Below are positions 60,621 to 64,000 of a stretch of 64,000 nt of DNA, one piece after another. The stretch spans positions 17,804,053-17,868,052 of the forward strand of contig JANAVB010002199.1 in assembly GCA_029216955.1 (NCBI GenBank). The letters are read 5' to 3'. The position numbers and the translations under genes are program-made. The notes beneath the pieces were generated by a model. It was not told the DNA's origin and did no database searches. It saw only the letters and a program-made list of their open reading frames with translations. This DNA comes from Iris pallida (lineage: Eukaryota > Streptophyta > Magnoliopsida > Asparagales > Iridaceae). Numbering within the stretch: position 1 is the first letter of the stretch; every line of letters begins with the position of its first letter.

Positions 60621-60765
60621 GTAATTAGGTCTAAATATAGTTAAATATGTAATATACTTTAATTAAAATTTGTTCCTTGTAAAATTTTAGATATATATAT
60701 TTAGTTAATACCAAATAGTTTATTTAAATATTAAATATATTTTAACTAAAATTTGTTCTTCTTAG
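60453..60765 (+). mobile_element. LINE 3' UTR, (TA)n tract and AT-rich remainder
   Basis: The 3' UTR has TTATCAATGAAGTACC and CTTTCTTCAAA before a (TA)n tract at 60546-60618, matching the structure of the copy at 44655-45090. Beyond it is 150 bp of AT-rich DNA that contains two diverged copies of an AAAATTTGTTC unit. If the 15-bp repeat at 60766-60780 is the target duplication, this DNA belongs to the LINE. Otherwise the LINE ends at the TA tract. Confidence 0.6.
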
Positions 60766-60840
60766 AACTTTGGATATATGTTTAGATAATATACATCTAG
60801 TTAGTATACTTAACCCAAAAAGAGAGAAATCCTAACAAAA
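60766..60840. other. Candidate right LINE target duplication and AT-rich DNA
   Basis: 60766-60780 repeats 46761-46775 exactly. The rest is AT-rich and featureless. Confidence 0.4.
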
Positions 60841-61531
60841 ATCTAAGAAATGGTACCTCATGTTCTCGAGGTCGACGTCATTGTCGTCAAAATTCGCCTC
60901 CTCGTACAAAATAGCGTCAATGGTCTATCGCGGCGTCGAAGCAGCGGAGCACGCCGTCGTGCCTCTTCTTCTTCCCACCGCACCTCTTCTTCTTTCCAAG
61001 ATCGCTCTTTCTTGATGAGGGGGAGGACGACAAGAGATGGCACGACGGAGTGCTTCGCTTCTTCGACGACTGGGATCGGGACGGCTGGGCTCGAAGAAGA
61101 GTAGAAGAAATAAAGGGAGGAAGAGAGGAAATGACTCGAAGAGGAGAGGAGGAGAAATGGAGAGAGGAGTTATTTCTGAAAGAGGATTTTTTTCATCGGG
61201 AGAAACTTTGCTGCTTCTCTCCATAAAAAATAACCACAACCGTCAACAAATATAACAATTTAAAAAAATTAGTATAATGGCAGCCGAAAAATTTGCGCCA
61301 ATTTTTTCACACATACATTAATTGACGGTTTCATCAATTCGTCAAAAAAAAATTGTGTTTCTTGTCGGATCCGCTAAAACTGTCAACTATTACAGTAAAA
61401 ATTTGCTAAATTAACTTAAAATGTGTATTTTTTGACGTATACCTAAAACAGTCAATATAACCACTATTGTTGACGGTTTTCGACGACCGTCAACTTATAA
61501 ACCGTCAAGAATCATCATTTTTCTTGCAGTG
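60841..61531. mobile_element. Non-autonomous CACTA-like element, right part
   Basis: The right terminal 200 bp carries repeated TGACGGTTT and CCGTCAA motifs in both orientations and ends TTTTTCTTGCAGTG at 61531, the complement of CACTGCAAGAAAAA, a known style of plant CACTA end. The interior (60850-61240) has Ser/Arg-rich and Pro/Leu-rich frames on both strands but no transposase similarity. No left terminus was identified, so the left limit is a guess. Confidence 0.55.
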
Positions 61532-61618
61532 GGGCTACAAGCTCTTCACGATTGGGCCTGGGTCGATGTTGAACCACTTTTAAATGCGTTAACTGTGCTA
61601 TATAGACTTCCAATGGAG
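61532..61618 (+). pseudogene. Exon-like open frame after the CACTA-like end
   Basis: Directly after TTTTTCTTGCAG|TG, one frame gives GLQALHDWAWVDVEPLLNAL and then TVLYRLPME, ending at GTAACC, a plausible splice donor. The Leu/Trp-rich composition looks more protein-like than its surroundings. I do not recognise the family. It may be an exon remnant of a disrupted host gene or chance. Confidence 0.3.
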
Positions 61619-62135
61619 GTAACCTCCTAAGCCCGATCTTTATATTATATACTACTGTTATATATGTGCGCGCCTTGCACGTATTTTAATCATTTTTTAA
61701 TTAACTTAAGAAGACTACTTAGAAAGACCAAAAAACAATATTCACTATTACTAAATTGTCCTTATTAAAATTAATGAACCATCTTAATTAATTAGTACAA
61801 ATACGCAAGAATTTTTTGGAAGAAAAATTCTACAGTGAAAAGTTTTGACATTATATAGCAGAATAGATGTTACTATCAGAAAATTTCATATAGGGGGGAA
61901 AGTTTATCTAATTTGCATAGAACATGATAATTTTAGAATATTTACAATAAACTAGCGCCAGTGCAATTGACACCAGTCGAAATTTTTTTTAAAAAATATC
62001 AGGCACCAGTAACTCTGGCATCAAAAAAAGAATAATTAAAAAATATATTCTCAATCTTAGCGCCAGTTGCACTGGCGTCCAACTCCACTTTTTTTTTTTT
62101 TGATTTTCTTAGTTTCGTTTGTTTTAGATTAGTTT
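61619..62135. other. AT-rich DNA with three palindromic CCAGT motifs
   Basis: Non-coding. Three degenerate copies of a palindrome of about 20 bp, best seen as GCGCCAGTTGCACTGGCGTC at 62060-62079, with relatives at about 61953-61976 and 62011-62031. No known element was recognised. Confidence 0.5.
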
Positions 62136-62818
62136 GATTTTGTTTAATCTTTTGATTTAGTTTAATCTATTAGTTACTTTGTTATTATCTATACCATGGA
62201 CAATAATAAAATATATCAGTTAAAATATTTTTATATATAATATTTTTATATTAACTAATAAATTTTGTTATTATCTATATGAGTTAATATACAAATATGG
62301 ATTTCTATATTTTGTATATTAACCAATATGTATAATAACAAATTTTGTTTCTTATTATATAAATTAATTTGAATATATTAATTTGTATATATTTTTTTTA
62401 TTGTATATATTTATTTGTATGCTAATATATTATTTGTATATGTTAGTGTTATTTTATATATTAATTTATCGTTATTTATATTTATTTGTATACTAATATA
62501 TTAGTTTGTTATTATTTATACTAGTTAGTATATTAATTTTTTATTATCTATACAACTATATTTATTTTTTATATGAAATTTGTTATTAATACAAAAAATG
62601 TACAAATTAATTTGTTTATAAATACATATACCTATTTATTTTTATATATTAATTTGTATATTAATTAGTATAGATAATACCAAAATTTATTAGTTAATAT
62701 AAAATTATTATATACAAAAAAATATTAACTGATATATTTTGTTATTATCCATAGTATAGATAATGACAAAGTAATTAATATATTAAACTAAACTAAATGA
62801 TTAAACAACATCAAATCC
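62136..62818. mobile_element. AT-rich fold-back element
   Basis: Two arms of about 165 bp, 62136-62300 and 62649-62818, are inverted copies of each other with scattered mismatches. Shared blocks read on one strand are TTACTTTGTTATTATCTATA, AAAATATATCAGTTAA and TATTAACTAATAAATTTTG. The 350-bp centre is also AT-rich. It may be a MITE-like or Foldback-like element; ends and target duplication are unclear. Confidence 0.65.
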
Positions 62819-62959
62819 TAAAATATGTCACTAAAAAAATTTGAGTACCTAAACTCTAAAACGGACAAATCCAGTATTCAAAATATATTTTTATTATAAA
62901 CCTGGCATCCTTATACAAAATAATCCTAAAATTTCTGTAGTACTATAGTTTGCTAAACT

Positions 62960-63385
62960 CTTAAGTTTGGTATTATGATTCAATAATGCGTCTTTCATGA
63001 TTAAATGTACATAGTCAGTAGTTGCAATTTTTTATTAAAAAAATATAAGTCAATATCTCTCGTGCATGCACATCCAATTAAAATAAATACTGCTTGTCAA
63101 ATCATGATTGCTTTAGGTTGCAAGCAATCAAGAATGGTTTTAAAACAATGCCACGAGTGTCACGCTGTTGTCCAAGTCCAACAAGTGTTTATAATAAAAC
63201 GTAGCTAAAAGTGGTCTGTCACCAAATTAATATAAGTAACTAAATAACTCATTTGGTGTCAAGTGGGGCTAATGAGTTTTCTTATTTTATGAAAATGATT
63301 TGACTTCTACAGGTTATAGCTGTTCCACTGAAAACAAACACAAAACCATCAACCAAACGTACGATTTTCTTAATTAACTATATTA
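62960..63385. repeat. Diverged direct duplication, copy 2
   Basis: Counterpart of 46136-46710 without the MITE. Alignment is good but interrupted by small indels. It ends near CTTAATTAACTA in both copies. Confidence 0.75.
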
Positions 63386-63679
63386 TATTTGTAATATTTA
63401 AACAATATACTGTGTATATGTGTTAAAAGAACTTGAATGTGCACAGTTGCTTTTAGTTTTGAAGTATGAATTGTCCATAATGGAGATGAAGCACCTTCGA
63501 GATATGTTCGTCTAATACAAAACAATGGATGTCTCAATATAACCTTTAATTTTGGTATGATGCCTACTGGCAATGACATAATTATCATATGATAACATTT
63601 AAGAGTGGACAAAATTTACGAAATAATATAGACAATTTTTTTTAATGGAAGGTGTCAGCCTTTATTTCATCAATAAATT
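63386..63679. other. Non-coding sequence and 3' UTR of minus-strand remnant
   Basis: 63640-63679, read on the minus strand, has TTGATGAAATAAAGGCTGAC, in the style of a plant LINE 3' UTR. I see nothing I can name in the rest. Confidence 0.4.
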
Positions 63680-63842
63680 CTAGCATTTAGAGAATGAGCA
63701 TCCTCTTGCTCGAGGAGCTGAATAATTAATGCATCTAGGGGGAGAGTTATAACAGTTGTTAATAGAGTTATCAAAAGAATGAGAGGCTAGAGTGTGAGCT
63801 ACAGAGTTGTCTTCCCTTCGGATGAACGATAATTCAATATGT
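63680..63842 (-). pseudogene. RNase H-like (RVT_3 type) remnant of a LINE
   Basis: Minus-strand translation gives HIELSFIRREDNSVAHTLA and continues to a stop at 63680-63682. The RREDNSVAHTLA pattern is the last conserved block of the RNase H-like domain found at the end of many plant non-LTR elements. Upstream DNA toward the window edge has lost the frame, so it is a short decayed fragment. This RNase H-like tail is absent from the LINE at 46776-60452, so it comes from a different lineage. Confidence 0.55.
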
Positions 63843-64000
63843 TAAATATTATGATCGCTTTCACATTTTTACAAATTGCTAGCTATTGTAAATTTTTAAA
63901 TTTTATAACTTGCTACCATGACTAATTATTTACTTTGCAGTTACTATCAGTATGTCATTAACTTTTACAGTATCCCACTGCTTATTTTGCTAGATTTACG
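63843..64000. other. AT-rich window end
   Basis: Nothing recognised. Confidence 0.5.

Noticed and set aside
60850..61255. Ser/Arg-rich plus-strand and Pro/Leu-rich minus-strand frames as a small gene
   Set aside because: Low-complexity composition within a CACTA-like element; no similarity to transposase or host proteins.

Overview
The window is plant nuclear DNA made almost entirely of nested transposable elements. The evidence is chromodomain-bearing Ty3/gypsy polyproteins of the Tekay/Del type, a plant L1-type LINE with a zf-RVT domain, and CACTA-like ends with plant-style subterminal repeats. No intact host gene is visible, and the species cannot be named from the sequence. Base composition swings between AT-rich stretches and GC-rich islands inside the LTRs.

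Layout, left to right. 1-9120: element A, minus strand, with 4.1-kb LTRs and only 1.36 kb of non-coding internal DNA; its far LTR runs off the left edge. A sits in a C-family LTR whose right part is 9121-11861. 11862-12489 is unassigned. 12490-12556 and 44419-44567 are the two visible flanks of a CACTA-like element (repeated TAGCGACGTT) split by element F (12557-44418, minus, non-coding). F holds element B (15647-28726, plus, target duplication CCGTG) in its internal region, and B's pol is split by a 4.8-kb solo LTR, element C (19447-24259, target duplication ACTAG). F's right LTR holds element D (32547-44048, minus, target duplication CTTAG). The nesting is therefore four deep: CACTA-like > F > B > C, with D as a second insertion into F.

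44.6-46.1 kb has a 5'-truncated LINE end between two (TA)n tracts, a second CACTA-like end, and low-complexity GC-rich DNA. 46.1-46.7 kb and 62.95-63.39 kb are diverged direct copies of one non-coding sequence; the left copy carries a MITE that the right copy lacks. A longer LINE (46776 to about 60765) is interrupted in its reverse transcriptase region by element E (48863-58826, plus, target duplication GGGAG). 60.8-61.53 kb is a further CACTA-like end, whose terminus abuts a short exon-like open frame. 61.6-64 kb is AT-rich, with three palindromic motifs, a fold-back element and a minus-strand RNase H-like LINE remnant.

How the parts relate. B, D and E carry gag, protease, RT, RNase H, integrase and chromodomain remnants in the usual order, all broken by stops or frameshifts. 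A and F have no coding capacity. F shares its LTR end and initiator-Met primer site with B. A, D and E share a different, atypical primer-site region. All five elements with an internal region share a small hairpin just upstream of the 3' LTR, and its stem changes are compensated between families. No element looks able to move by itself now. The observations most worth following are this hairpin, a 31-fold W-box array in the LTRs of A, the odd primer site, a possible gag intron in E, the (TA)n-tailed LINEs, and a CACTA end that reads as a splice acceptor.
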